The position numbers were made by a program, and so were the translations under genes. This document shows positions 34,038-43,200 of a DNA stretch of 64,000 bases, one piece after another (within the stretch, counting starts at the first letter, position 1; each line of letters opens with the position of its first letter). A model generated the notes under the pieces. The model was given only the letters and a program-made list of their open reading frames with translations, searched no databases and was not told the DNA's origin. The DNA is from an uncultured Christensenellaceae bacterium (GTDB lineage: Bacteria; Bacillota; Clostridia; Christensenellales; Pumilibacteraceae): the NCBI GenBank assembly GCA_910587455.1, contig CAJULK010000002.1, forward strand, positions 124,001 through 188,000, in the 5' to 3' direction.

Positions 34038-35118
34038 TGCGAGCTTCCTCCATGAGTTTTATAAAGCGACCGAACAGATACTCGGTGTCCTTTGGTCCGC
34101 CGCACGCTTCGGGATGGAACTGCACCGAAAACGCGGGCACGCCGATATAGTCGAGTCCTTCGACGGTGTTGTCGTTTGCGTTTATGTACCGCACCGTCGC
34201 GACGTCCGCCGCCACACTGTCCGCTTTGACGGCGTACCCGTGATTCTGACTCGTTATGTAAGTGCGACCCGTAACTGCGTCCTTGACGGGCTGATTCGCG
34301 CCTCGGTGACCGTATTTGAGCTTGACCGTTTTTGCACCGTACGACAGCGCCAATAGCTGATGCCCGAGACATATACCGAACGTCGGTATACCGTGCGCGT
34401 TCAGTTTTTTGAGTTCTTCGATTATCTCTACGTTGTCGGCGGGATCTCCGCCGCCGTTGGAAAGCATTATTCCGTCGGGCTTAATGGCAAGCACTTCTTC
34501 GGCCGTCGTATGTGCGGGAACGCGCACCACGTTACACCCGTAACGCATCAAAAGCCGCTCGATATTGTTCTTTGCGCCGAAGTCGTACAGCACGACTTTA
34601 TACTTATGCTGCGAATCCGCTTCGTTCACGGTACGGATTTCCGAGCACGTCGTAGATTCGACCGCGCCCGTCACCCTGTACTTGCGTATTTCCGCGAGCT
34701 TTTTGGGAAGATCTTTTATATCGTCGGTTATCATTGCGTTCATTACGCCGCTGTTGCGTATCTTGCGCGTTATCGCCCGAGTATCTACGCCGGCGATGCC
34801 GACTACATTGTTGCGTTTCAAAAACTCGTCAAGCTCGCAATCCTTTCGGTAGTTCGAGCCTATTTTTTCTTCCTCGCGTACAACATATCCGAAAAGATGC
34901 GCTTTTCCGCTCTCAGCATCCGCTTCGATTATGCCGTAGTTCCCTATGAGCGGGAACGTCTGCGTTACTATCTGTCCGTAATAGCTCGGATCGGTAAGCG
35001 TTAGCAAATATCCGCACATAGCCGTAGTAAATACAGCCTCGCCTATGACGGTGCCGCTCGCACCTATCGCCGTGCCGGTATACACCGTACCGTCTTTCAT
35101 AATAAGGTATCTTTCCAT
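34030..35118 (-). CDS. carA: Carbamoyl-phosphate synthase small subunit
   Basis: Glutaminase subunit feeding ammonia to CarB. 362 residues from the ATG at 35118, chosen because AGAGG is 5 nt upstream; a GTG two codons earlier overlaps that site. Seen: MKDGTVYTGTAIGASGTVIGEAVF, YVVREE, the GVDTRAITRKIR segment, and in the amidotransferase half GICLGHQLLAL (nucleophile Cys), SQNHGYAV and SVQFHPEACGGP (catalytic His and Glu region). Overlaps carB by 8 nt and follows purF by 8 nt. Confidence 0.96.
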   Translation of the reverse strand: MERYLIMKDGTVYTGTAIGASGTVIGEAVFTTAMCGYLLTLTDPSYYGQIVTQTFPLIGNYGIIEADAESGKAHLFGYVVREEEKIGSNYRKDCELDEFLKRNNVVGIAGVDTRAITRKIRNSGVMNAMITDDIKDLPKKLAEIRKYRVTGAVESTTCSEIRTVNEADSQHKYKVVLYDFGAKNNIERLLMRYGCNVVRVPAHTTAEEVLAIKPDGIMLSNGGGDPADNVEIIEELKKLNAHGIPTFGICLGHQLLALSYGAKTVKLKYGHRGANQPVKDAVTGRTYITSQNHGYAVKADSVAADVATVRYINANDNTVEGLDYIGVPAFSVQFHPEACGGPKDTEYLFGRFIKLMEEARNA

Positions 35119-35126
35119 ATTCACCT

Positions 35127-36548
35127 CTAACCTTTATTGCGCAACTCGTCATCGAACGAGTTTTTGAGAGTAGGCTCGACCTGCGCCGGATAATCGCCCG
35201 TAAAACAGCCCGTACAAAATCGTGTCGACGGCGAAATCGAACATAAATTTTCGAGCGACAAATACTCGAGACTGTCTGCGCCGATTTTTTTGCATATGCC
35301 GTCCACGTCGTAGTGGTTTGCAACGAGCTTGTCGCGGTCGTCTATATCCGTTCCGAAGTAACATTCGTACTTAAACGGCGGCGAGCTTATGCGCATGTGC
35401 ACTTCCTTTGCACCCGCGCGCCTGAGCATTTTTATAATGCGCGTACTCGTTGTGGAACGCACGATGGAATCGTCGATAAGGATTATGCGCTTGCCCGCAA
35501 CCGAGCTCTTTATGGGGTTGAGCTTTATGTTGACGGCATTTTCCCTTGCAACCTGATCGGGCAAAATAAACGACCGCCCGACATATTTGTTTTTTACGAA
35601 CGCCGGCGCCATCGGAATACCCGATTCCATGGAGTACCCCTGCGCCGCCTGCAATCCGGAATCGGGAACGCCGCACACGAAATCGGCTTCCGTCGGCTTT
35701 TGACGGTACAGACACCTGCCCATTTCCACCCGAGCGTCGTACACGCTTATTCCGTCGATGACCGAATCGGGCCGAGCGAAATAAACAAACTCGAAAACGC
35801 ACAGCCCGCTCTTGGCTGCGTTGTCGAGCATGTACGCCGTCGTATTTCCTTTAAGATCGCAGCTGACGACTTCGCCGGGTCGAACATCGCGCACGAAAGT
35901 TGCGCCGAGCGCGTCGAGCGCGCACGATTCGGAAGCAAACACCGTCGCGTCGCCGAGCTTGCCCATGCAGAGCGGCTTAAACCCGTTGCGGTCGCGCACC
36001 GCTATCAGCTTGTCCTTTGTAGCGATGACTAACGAGAACGCACCTTCTACAAAATTCATAGCCTTGACTACCGCACGTTCGAGATCGTTGGTTTCGATCA
36101 TATTGCGTACTATAAGTATGTTGAGTATCTCTGTATCGTTGGTAGTATGTAATACCATGCCCGATTGAACAAGCTCGTGCCGTATCCGCGCCGAATTGGT
36201 AAGATTGCCGTTGTGCGCGAGCGCAAGCGAGATCTTGGAATGTACCGTTTCTATAGGTTGCGCATTACGAATGTTGCACGAACCCGTAGTTGAATATCTT
36301 ACGTGACCTACGGCTATTTTAGAGCTAGCGGCAAATTCGAGATAATCCGACGTAAAGACGTCAGAAACAAGCCCCATGCCTTTCTTGCATTTGAGCACGC
36401 CGTCCACAAACGTCGCTATGCCCGCGCTCTCCTCGCCGCGGTGCTGAAGCGCCATAAGCGCGCTTGCCGACAGCGGAACGGCAGCTATGGGTTTGGGCGA
36501 GATTATTCCGAATACGCCGCATTCTTCTTTTGGTTTACCGTAAATCAC
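35127..36548 (-). CDS. purF: Amidophosphoribosyltransferase
   Basis: First committed step of purine synthesis: PRPP plus glutamine to phosphoribosylamine. 473 residues. The N-terminal nucleophile Cys10 (EECGVFGI) follows a nine-residue propeptide as in Bacillus PurF. QHRGEESAGIA and GHVRYSTTG belong to the glutaminase half; RIILIDDSIVRSTTS is the PRPP-binding loop. Four-Cys iron-sulfur ligands typical of the Bacillus type are plausible (Cys in ECYFGTDI, CSI and CTGCFTGDYP). Start is GTG at 36548, with GAGG upstream and directly abutting the ANTAR stop. Other purine genes are not in the window. Confidence 0.96.
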   Translation of the reverse strand: MIYGKPKEECGVFGIISPKPIAAVPLSASALMALQHRGEESAGIATFVDGVLKCKKGMGLVSDVFTSDYLEFAASSKIAVGHVRYSTTGSCNIRNAQPIETVHSKISLALAHNGNLTNSARIRHELVQSGMVLHTTNDTEILNILIVRNMIETNDLERAVVKAMNFVEGAFSLVIATKDKLIAVRDRNGFKPLCMGKLGDATVFASESCALDALGATFVRDVRPGEVVSCDLKGNTTAYMLDNAAKSGLCVFEFVYFARPDSVIDGISVYDARVEMGRCLYRQKPTEADFVCGVPDSGLQAAQGYSMESGIPMAPAFVKNKYVGRSFILPDQVARENAVNIKLNPIKSSVAGKRIILIDDSIVRSTTSTRIIKMLRRAGAKEVHMRISSPPFKYECYFGTDIDDRDKLVANHYDVDGICKKIGADSLEYLSLENLCSISPSTRFCTGCFTGDYPAQVEPTLKNSFDDELRNKG

Positions 36549-37115
36549 TCAGATTGCCTCATAAGTAGTAAGTATATCGACAGCAACTTTTCTGCGCGGC
36601 AGACGCAGATCCATCGCCTTTTTTTCTATGAATTTATGTGCCTGCTCTTCGGTGTATCCGAACGTGCGCATGAGCACTATCTTCGCTCGCGATATATATT
36701 TGATATCCTCGAGCTTGGACGACAACGCGTCGTTTTTGGCTTTAAGCTCGCGCACGCGCGCGTTGCATGCCGTTATGAGCTTTACCGCTTCCACAAGCGC
36801 GTCTTTCGTAATGGGACGCGCCAGAGCAACTATGCCGCAGCTGTTGAGCGTGTCCTCGAGCCGCTCCACCCGCGCATAATCGTCTATATATACTCCGCCG
36901 CAGTACAACGAATCGGATATCGAAAGAGCAAGTTCGTTTCCGTGCTCGTCGGCAAGCCCGCTGTTGATCACAAACACGTCGAACGTACGACAGAGCACCG
37001 CGCGGCGCGCTTCGGAAGCAGTCGAGCAAACCAGGCAATTCAGTTTTGCCCGGTACAACACCTCAGTCAGCGACTGTTGTTGTTTAAGTGTGCTCGCTAC
37101 TATAAGCGCGTCCAT
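36549..37115 (-). CDS. ANTAR-domain RNA-binding regulator with a degenerate receiver (NitR-like)
   Basis: 188 residues. Residues 1 to about 115 have a receiver fold, but the phospho-acceptor Asp position reads VFVINSGL (Asn) and the conserved Lys-Pro is Arg-Pro (ALARPITK), so it should not be phosphorylated in the usual way. A short coiled linker leads to the ANTAR domain (about 130-185): ISRAKIVLMRTFGYTEEQAHKFIEKKAM, whose family binds paired hairpins in leader RNA and blocks termination. GGAGGTTGA before the ATG. Gene order GS then ANTAR recalls glnA-nitR of solventogenic clostridia. The sensory input is unknown. Confidence 0.88.
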   Translation of the reverse strand: MDALIVASTLKQQQSLTEVLYRAKLNCLVCSTASEARRAVLCRTFDVFVINSGLADEHGNELALSISDSLYCGGVYIDDYARVERLEDTLNSCGIVALARPITKDALVEAVKLITACNARVRELKAKNDALSSKLEDIKYISRAKIVLMRTFGYTEEQAHKFIEKKAMDLRLPRRKVAVDILTTYEAI

Positions 37116-37159
37116 TCAACCTCCGTAATTGCTGTCGGTTAGTCCGTATCCGTCGTGCG

Positions 37160-38377
37160 TCAAATATCCATGTAGAACTCGAAAACGTCTTTTTCGGTTT
37201 TCAGTCCGCGCGCGACGGCACAGCGCCGCTTCATCGTGCCGAGCACCTCGTCGAGATGAACGGGAATGTTTTCGTGAAGCCAATCGCTCTTCTCGGCAAA
37301 CTCGATCGCTTCGTCTATGGACGAGAACAGCGAGAAACCTTTCTCGTCCGGCTTGCGCAGCTTCAAGCCTTTCTCTATGCCCTCGCGTCCTGCAGCGAAC
37401 ACAAGCGCAAGCACCTCGAAAATATTGCATGTGGAATCGGGGGTGCGGAGCTGTACGACGGTATTTCCGTTGTTCTTGAAAATCCTGAGCGCGCGGCTGC
37501 GGTTCTCGCTGTATGTCACGCCCCTGACAAGGCTGAGCCGCTCGTAACTGTTGTGCGTAGGGTTGGCAAAGCACGTGATCTCTTTGTATCTTGTCATTAC
37601 GCCCTCTGCAAACGCCTCCGCCTTTCTTTCCGCGTCGTCGCCCGAAAGCGTGACCGAAAGATGCAGTCCGCTGCCGAACTGATCCGCCATAGGTTTTGGC
37701 ATAAACGACGCGCGCGTGCCGTTTACTTCGCACACGTTTTTGACCGCCGCTTTGAACATAATAAAATTGCGCGCAGCCGACAGCGGATCGGCGCTTTCGA
37801 AGTCAACCTCGTTTTGCCCGTTTCCGCGCTCGTGATGCGACGAAATGGGTTTCAGCCCCATGTCCTCGAGACTGACTATGACGTCGCGGCGGATATTCTC
37901 GCACTTGTCGTACGGCGCGCATGCGCAGTAATCGGCAAGATCGAACGGGCGGATAGTGTCCGAATCGGGTTCATCCTTAAATACGTAAAACTCACATTCG
38001 GTACCCACTTTGGCTTTAAGCCCGTGTGCCGAGAGAAGATTTACCTGCTTTTCCAAAAGCACCATCGGATCGCAGCAGTACGGCGTGCCGTCAAGATTGA
38101 AGATGTTGCAAAACACGCTGACTACCCGACCTGCATGGGGACGCCACGGCAATACCGAAAGAAGCGAACTCACCGGCCGCAGTTTCAGATCCACACCGCC
38201 CACGCCCGTCATTGCCGAGCTGTCGATCGAAACTCCGTTGTGGAAAGCGTCGTCGAGCTGTGACGACAGCACCGAAATATTGCGCTGTCTGCCGAGCATA
38301 TCGCAAAACGTAAGTTTTACGAACTTGACGTCGTTATCCCGTATATAATCCAAAAACTCGCTCTGTGTGTAAATCAT
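37160..38377 (-). CDS. Glutamine synthetase-like protein lacking the Glu327 flap
   Basis: 405 residues, shorter than the usual 440 of GSI-alpha. Most of the active site is recognisable: GTECEFYVF (metal Glu), HERGNGQNEVDF (metal Glu/His), PKPMADQFGSGLHLS (ATP site), NSYERL, YSENRS and LRTPDST (Arg residues). Two regions are off: the loop normally NSYKRLVPGYEAPV, which holds the catalytic flap Glu (E327 in enteric numbering), is shortened to NSYERLSLVRGVTYS and has no Glu in place; and the latch DGSS reads DSS. The fold is certainly GS; activity is doubtful, and a sensory or regulatory role is possible. GGAAGGAT before the ATG. ANTAR gene follows after 44 nt. Confidence 0.88.
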   Translation of the reverse strand: MIYTQSEFLDYIRDNDVKFVKLTFCDMLGRQRNISVLSSQLDDAFHNGVSIDSSAMTGVGGVDLKLRPVSSLLSVLPWRPHAGRVVSVFCNIFNLDGTPYCCDPMVLLEKQVNLLSAHGLKAKVGTECEFYVFKDEPDSDTIRPFDLADYCACAPYDKCENIRRDVIVSLEDMGLKPISSHHERGNGQNEVDFESADPLSAARNFIMFKAAVKNVCEVNGTRASFMPKPMADQFGSGLHLSVTLSGDDAERKAEAFAEGVMTRYKEITCFANPTHNSYERLSLVRGVTYSENRSRALRIFKNNGNTVVQLRTPDSTCNIFEVLALVFAAGREGIEKGLKLRKPDEKGFSLFSSIDEAIEFAEKSDWLHENIPVHLDEVLGTMKRRCAVARGLKTEKDVFEFYMDI

Positions 38378-38391
38378 TTTCCAATCCTTCC

Positions 38392-40020
38392 TTATGCGAG
38401 ATACTTTTTGACTTCCGAAAGTATAGCGTCGATACGCGCGTCGCCGCCCGTTGCCGCCGTGATATAGACCTTGATAAGCGGTTCCGTTCCAGACGGACGG
38501 ACGATCAGCTTGCTTCCGTCTTTCGCTTTGTAAGACAATACGTTCGACTTGGGCAGATCGTACTTGGTCTGCGTCGAATAATCTATCGTGTCAATTACTT
38601 TTATTCCGTCGAGCGACGATACGGGGTTGCTTCTGAGTCCTGCGAGAACCTCGCGCATTTTTGCGGCGCCCTCCACGCCTTCGAACGTGAACGAAACGGT
38701 GCGGTGATAATACTTGCCGAACTTGGCATAGATCCCGTCGAGAACGTCGGCAAGCGTTTTGCCCTCCGCAAGATAGTCGGCGGTCATTTCAGCAACAAGC
38801 ATAGACGCGACGACGGCGTCTTTATCTCGCACATACTTGCCCGAAAGATAGCCGTAACTTTCTTCGTAACCGAATACGAACCGTTCGCCCTCGCCTTTCT
38901 CTTCGAGCTTCTTTATGACCTCGCCTATATACTTAAAGCCGGTAAGGACCTCGCGGACTTCCGCGCCGTAACTTTCTGCGACGCGCGCGGCAAGATCGGT
39001 CGTGACGATCGTCTTTACGACAACGGGCGCTTTGGGCAACGCAACTGCGTGCGAGAAAATATAATCTATCAAAAGCACGCCCATTTCGTTGCCTGTTATG
39101 AGTCGGTATCCGTCGGCAGTCTTTACCGCCGCGCCCAATCTGTCCGCGTCGGGATCGGTGCCGATAACGATATCGGCGTCAGTCTTTTTTGCAAGAGCTA
39201 CCGCCAGCCCGAGCGCTTCCGCTTTTTCGGGATTGGGATAAGGCGCAGTCGGGAAATCACCGTCGGGTCGCGCCTGCTCGGGAACGATCGTAACATCGGT
39301 AAAACCGCGCTCGGCAAACATCTGCGGAACGATGTCGCAGCCCGTACCGTTAAGCGGCGTGTAAACTACCGAGACTTTTCGTGCTTTACCTACGGAACGC
39401 TCATATACGCAATCGAGATACTCGCGCGTCACGTCCGTCATTACTATATCGCCCGCCTTTACGGCTTTGTCGAAATCGACCGATTTTACGGCAAACGTAT
39501 CGACCTTGCCGATATATGAAAAAATCTCGGCGGCGGCTTTGTCCGTTACCTGACAGCCGTCGGCGCCGTAGACCTTGTATCCGTTGAACTTTGCGGGGTT
39601 GTGGCTCGCCGTGATCATAATGCCAGCGTCGCAACCGAGATGCCGCACCATAAACGACAGATACGGCGTAGGCTTAAGCTCGGCGGTGATATACGACTTT
39701 ATACCGTATGCGGCAAGCACCGCCGCAGCATGACGGGCAAACTCAGTCGATCCGTGTCTCGAATCGTAGCTTACGGCGACCTTGATACCTTTTTTCTTAT
39801 GCGCAAGCAAATAGTCGGCAAGCCCTTTCGTAACTTTGCCTATCGTATAAAGATTCAGTCTGTCCGTACCCGCGCCTATTATACCGCGAAGCCCCGCCGT
39901 GCCGAATTCCAAATCTTTATAAAACGCTTCCGTTTTTTCGGAATCGGTCATATCTTCAAGCTCGGCACGGTATTCGGTTGCACGCGCGAGCCACTGTTCA
40001 TATACGGCATTTACTTCCAT
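38392..40020 (-). CDS. pgcA: Phosphoglucomutase/phosphomannomutase, alpha-D-phosphohexomutase family
   Basis: 542 residues of the long PgcA-like type. FGTAGLRGIIGAGTDRLN near the N-terminus, phosphoserine loop GIMITASHNPAKFNGYKVYG, metal loop GTDPDADRLG, sugar loop GYEESYGYL, and phosphate-binding RPSGTEPLIKVY at the C-terminus are all intact. It interconverts glucose-6-P and glucose-1-P (or the mannose pair). ATG at 40020 with AAGGGG at 4 nt. An in-frame ATG at 40068 would begin inside the leader hairpin and lacks a good ribosome binding site. It is the first gene of the 15-kb operon; glnA-like follows after 14 nt. Confidence 0.93.
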   Translation of the reverse strand: MEVNAVYEQWLARATEYRAELEDMTDSEKTEAFYKDLEFGTAGLRGIIGAGTDRLNLYTIGKVTKGLADYLLAHKKKGIKVAVSYDSRHGSTEFARHAAAVLAAYGIKSYITAELKPTPYLSFMVRHLGCDAGIMITASHNPAKFNGYKVYGADGCQVTDKAAAEIFSYIGKVDTFAVKSVDFDKAVKAGDIVMTDVTREYLDCVYERSVGKARKVSVVYTPLNGTGCDIVPQMFAERGFTDVTIVPEQARPDGDFPTAPYPNPEKAEALGLAVALAKKTDADIVIGTDPDADRLGAAVKTADGYRLITGNEMGVLLIDYIFSHAVALPKAPVVVKTIVTTDLAARVAESYGAEVREVLTGFKYIGEVIKKLEEKGEGERFVFGYEESYGYLSGKYVRDKDAVVASMLVAEMTADYLAEGKTLADVLDGIYAKFGKYYHRTVSFTFEGVEGAAKMREVLAGLRSNPVSSLDGIKVIDTIDYSTQTKYDLPKSNVLSYKAKDGSKLIVRPSGTEPLIKVYITAATGGDARIDAILSEVKKYLA

Positions 40021-40038
40021 ACTACCCCTTCGCAACTT

Positions 40039-40076
40039 AAAAAAAAGAGAACTGTACCTATCGAACATTTCTCTTT
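40039..40076 (-). promoter_or_regulatory. Terminator-like leader hairpin, possible attenuator
   Basis: In the leader (start about 40106, first codon 40020) AAAGAGAA (40076-40069) pairs with TTCTCTTT (40051-40044); three more pairs UGU/ACA extend it inward past one mismatch, and five more T follow (40043-40039). This is a hairpin plus U-run placed between promoter and first gene, the layout of an attenuator. The stem is A-U rich, so strength is uncertain. The ANTAR protein encoded downstream is an obvious candidate antiterminator, but I cannot see the paired hexaloop hairpins it normally binds. Confidence 0.45.
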
Positions 40077-40112
40077 CTTAACATGCTTACGATAAATTTC
40101 CATACTGTTTTG

Positions 40113-40141
40113 ATTTTAACAAATTTTTGCCGTACTGTCAA
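40113..40141 (-). promoter_or_regulatory. Strong promoter of the 15-kb glutamine-linked operon
   Basis: Minus strand perfect TTGACA (40141-40136), 17-bp spacer, TAAAAT (40118-40113) preceded by TGT (extended -10). The nine genes downstream are spaced 59 nt or less (or overlap) down to the terminator at 24783. Confidence 0.8.
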
Positions 40142-40191
40142 GCATTTACATGATTTCGCAAGTTCAAATATACAAATATTAAAACGCGCAT

Positions 40192-40221
40192 AAAAACGCC
40201 GACACTTTCGTATCGGCGTTT
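40192..40221 (-). terminator. Intrinsic terminator of the giant gene
   Basis: Minus strand AAACGCCGATAC (40221-40210), GAAA loop, GTGTCGGCGTTT (40205-40194, one U-G pair), then TTA. It lies 50 nt past the stop. Confidence 0.85.
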
Positions 40222-40270
40222 CGCGTTGTTGTACAGTAATTACAGATCGTTTCTCGGAGCTCTGCCGCCG

Positions 40271-43200
40271 TTAAAACTCGTCGGGATCGAAATCGTCGGG
40301 AATTTGCGGCTGCATGTTTCCGGGCACGCTCTGCACCGGCGCAGGCGCGGACTGCTGCGGCTGGACTACCTGCGTTTGACCCGCATTGAGCTGCAAGCTG
40401 TTCTGCGGCGGAGGCGTCTGCGACCCGATCATGAGATTGGGATCGTTCATTGCCGGCGAAGTCGGAGGCAAATACCCGAACGACTGATACGGCGAAGGAC
40501 CGCCGCCGAGACGCATAAGCTCCGTTTCGAGCTCGGACTCCGATTCGAGCAACGCTTCGATCTCTCTGCGCATCTTGCGCTTTTTGCTGACGACCACGAT
40601 GATGATTATCAGTATGAGCAGCAGCAAGAGGATGCCTACGAATATAGGCCACCATATGAACGGACTTTCTTGGAACGCCGCCACAACGGTATTCCAGAAC
40701 GAAACCTCGGGCGCGTCCGTACACTCGATGGGCACCGTGAACGCATATACCCTGTTGCTCGCGTCCGAAACGTGGACGGTAAGATCTGTCTTGCCGCGGT
40801 TCTTGAACGTGATTACCAAAACGTCTTGATAATACTTCTCGTTCGTTTCGGCGTCTATGTACTCTCTGTTGCGCTCGATATGAACATCGGCATAAGCGGA
40901 AATCTTTGTGCTTGCGGGACTTACGAAGCGTATCTCGTCGTCGATGTCCGGATCTACGAACCAATCATCGGGCGTTATTATAGCAACGTTATTGTCAAGT
41001 CCGCTGAACAAGCCTATTTCCGTATCTTTACGAAGCGTAGGCTGTCTGTTATCCGTGACGTTGATCTTGAAGTCGTGAGTTACGTCGGTTCCGCCTACGT
41101 CGAACGTGACCGTAATGACCGCATCGTTAGCCGCTCTCGACTTGGCTTTTACGCGCCAATTATGCTTCTTGGAAATGCTCGAAGCCGTAGCAACGCCGCT
41201 CTTCGAAGCGCTTTCGGGAGCATAGACCTGCAATGCGGCAGAGGCGGTGGTTATGTTCTTTATAGTGCCGTAACCCGTAGCGTTGGGTTCGGGCGCTTTT
41301 TCGGGATCGGACTTGGTTGTGAGAAGCACGTCGGACGTTATCACGCGTGATACGCCGTTTGCTATATCAACCGTTTCGATATCGTCCTCAAAATCGGATA
41401 TTGGACGCACGATCGTTATGGTCATTTCGAGATCGGCTTGCATACCGTCGGTGACGAACGCGAGCGATCCGTTCTGATATCCGTCGTCCTTGACCGTGAA
41501 CAATACTTTCTGAACGCCGTAAACGCCGGGCTTGGGCGATATCGTGAACACCTGATGCATATCGGCGGTGTCCGTAGCGCGCATATCCCAATTTATATTA
41601 CACGCGGTATCGTTCTCGCCCATGTATGTATCGGAACTTTCGTCGAGCAACCCGGGTCCGTATACGACCGTACCCATACCGTCGTTACGCGTATACAACA
41701 TCTTGGACGCAAGGTAGATATACGTCGTACTTGTTTCGTTGCCGTCAACATTGGCGTCTACCATGTCGCCAGCATTTATATCTGTCACGTAATTCGTGAT
41801 TATATCCGTAAACGACGCTTTTGCTACGTCCGCATCGGAAGTTCCGACGGGCACGCCCATAATGCTGATATTGCACTTGGACGGTATAGCGACGGGAGCG
41901 GTGTTGCCGACTATGAGATGAATGGTAAGCGTGCTCGTTCTCGCTCTCTGCGTCGAATCTTTAAGACGCATACGGCAGACCGCTTCTTTGAGCCGTTCGG
42001 TCGAAAGGCACTTGAACGTTATACCCGTCATCGTGGTATTCTTGTACTTGTTCTGACCGTTTTCGACTCTGTAAGAGAACATCTGCGTGCCGGGCACGAG
42101 CCGTTCCTCGTTGGGCTTATCCGCTGCGGGATCCACTAGTCCGTTTTCGATTCCGTCGGCGTCGAACTTATATACGTCCATATCGATATCGGCGTCTTCG
42201 AGTATATCCGCGAGCTTGACGGAAACCGATCTGTTGGTCGGTATCGAAATATACATGGAGTATCCGTTGTATTCCGAATATTCGAGCGTGTACTGATAAT
42301 CGTTGCCGCTTACCGCTTTGAACTCGGGAGTGTCGTTAGATACGTTGACGATGAGTACCGTCGACGCTTCCGCACCCGTAGAATCCTTACATTTGATTTC
42401 GACGGGCACCGAAGTCGATACGGGCGAACCTGCCGCCGACGCAACTCCCGGATTGACTTTGCGGTTGATCTTGACGGTCACGCCGTTGCCTTCGCTCTCA
42501 AATATGGAAAGCACGGGATCGCCGGTAGCGGTTACGTCTGTCGGGGTCGTGATGGTTACGCGCTTGTCTTCCTCGTCGGTATAGGTATACGTAGGCAGCA
42601 CTCTGCCGCTCACGTATTCGATTTTCTCCGAACCCGCGGCATAATTGAGTTTGTCAAAGTCGTAGAACAAACCGTTGCTCTCGTTGTCGAGATCGTACAG
42701 CTTCCACGCATAAGACGAACCCGCAACGCCCGTAAACGAAAGGAAGTCGGTATCGTCACGATCTGTAGCTGCATGGTTTTCCACGGCAATCGGCGCGGAG
42801 TTGGCGACCGAAACGTTTGCGAACACGTTTACTTGCTTGTCTTCCGACATGCCCGTAGCGCTCGTAATCGGTTTACCCACGCGTATATACAGCGATATGG
42901 GCAATATCTTTTGAGTTTTGAGAGTGGCTGAATTGGGCATAAACGTCAACGTCTTGCCGTCGCCGGATATGGATATCTCAAAGAAATTGGCGATGTACTC
43001 GCTTATATCGTTGTTGCCCGGTCTTGTAGAAGCGCCCGAAGTAACACCGGCTTGCGTGCGCTTGATGATAAGGTTGTCGGAGTCGGTTATATCCGAAACA
43101 TTTATCTTGGCGGCATCGACCGTACCCGTCTCGGTCTCGTCGAATACTGCATACACGCCTACGTTGTACATAGCTGAAGGCGCGGCGCTGTCGGGATCGT

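Noticed and set aside
40021..40068. Upstream in-frame ATG (40068) for the phosphoglucomutase
   Set aside because: It lies inside the leader hairpin, without a ribosome binding site, whereas AAGGGG precedes the ATG at 40020.
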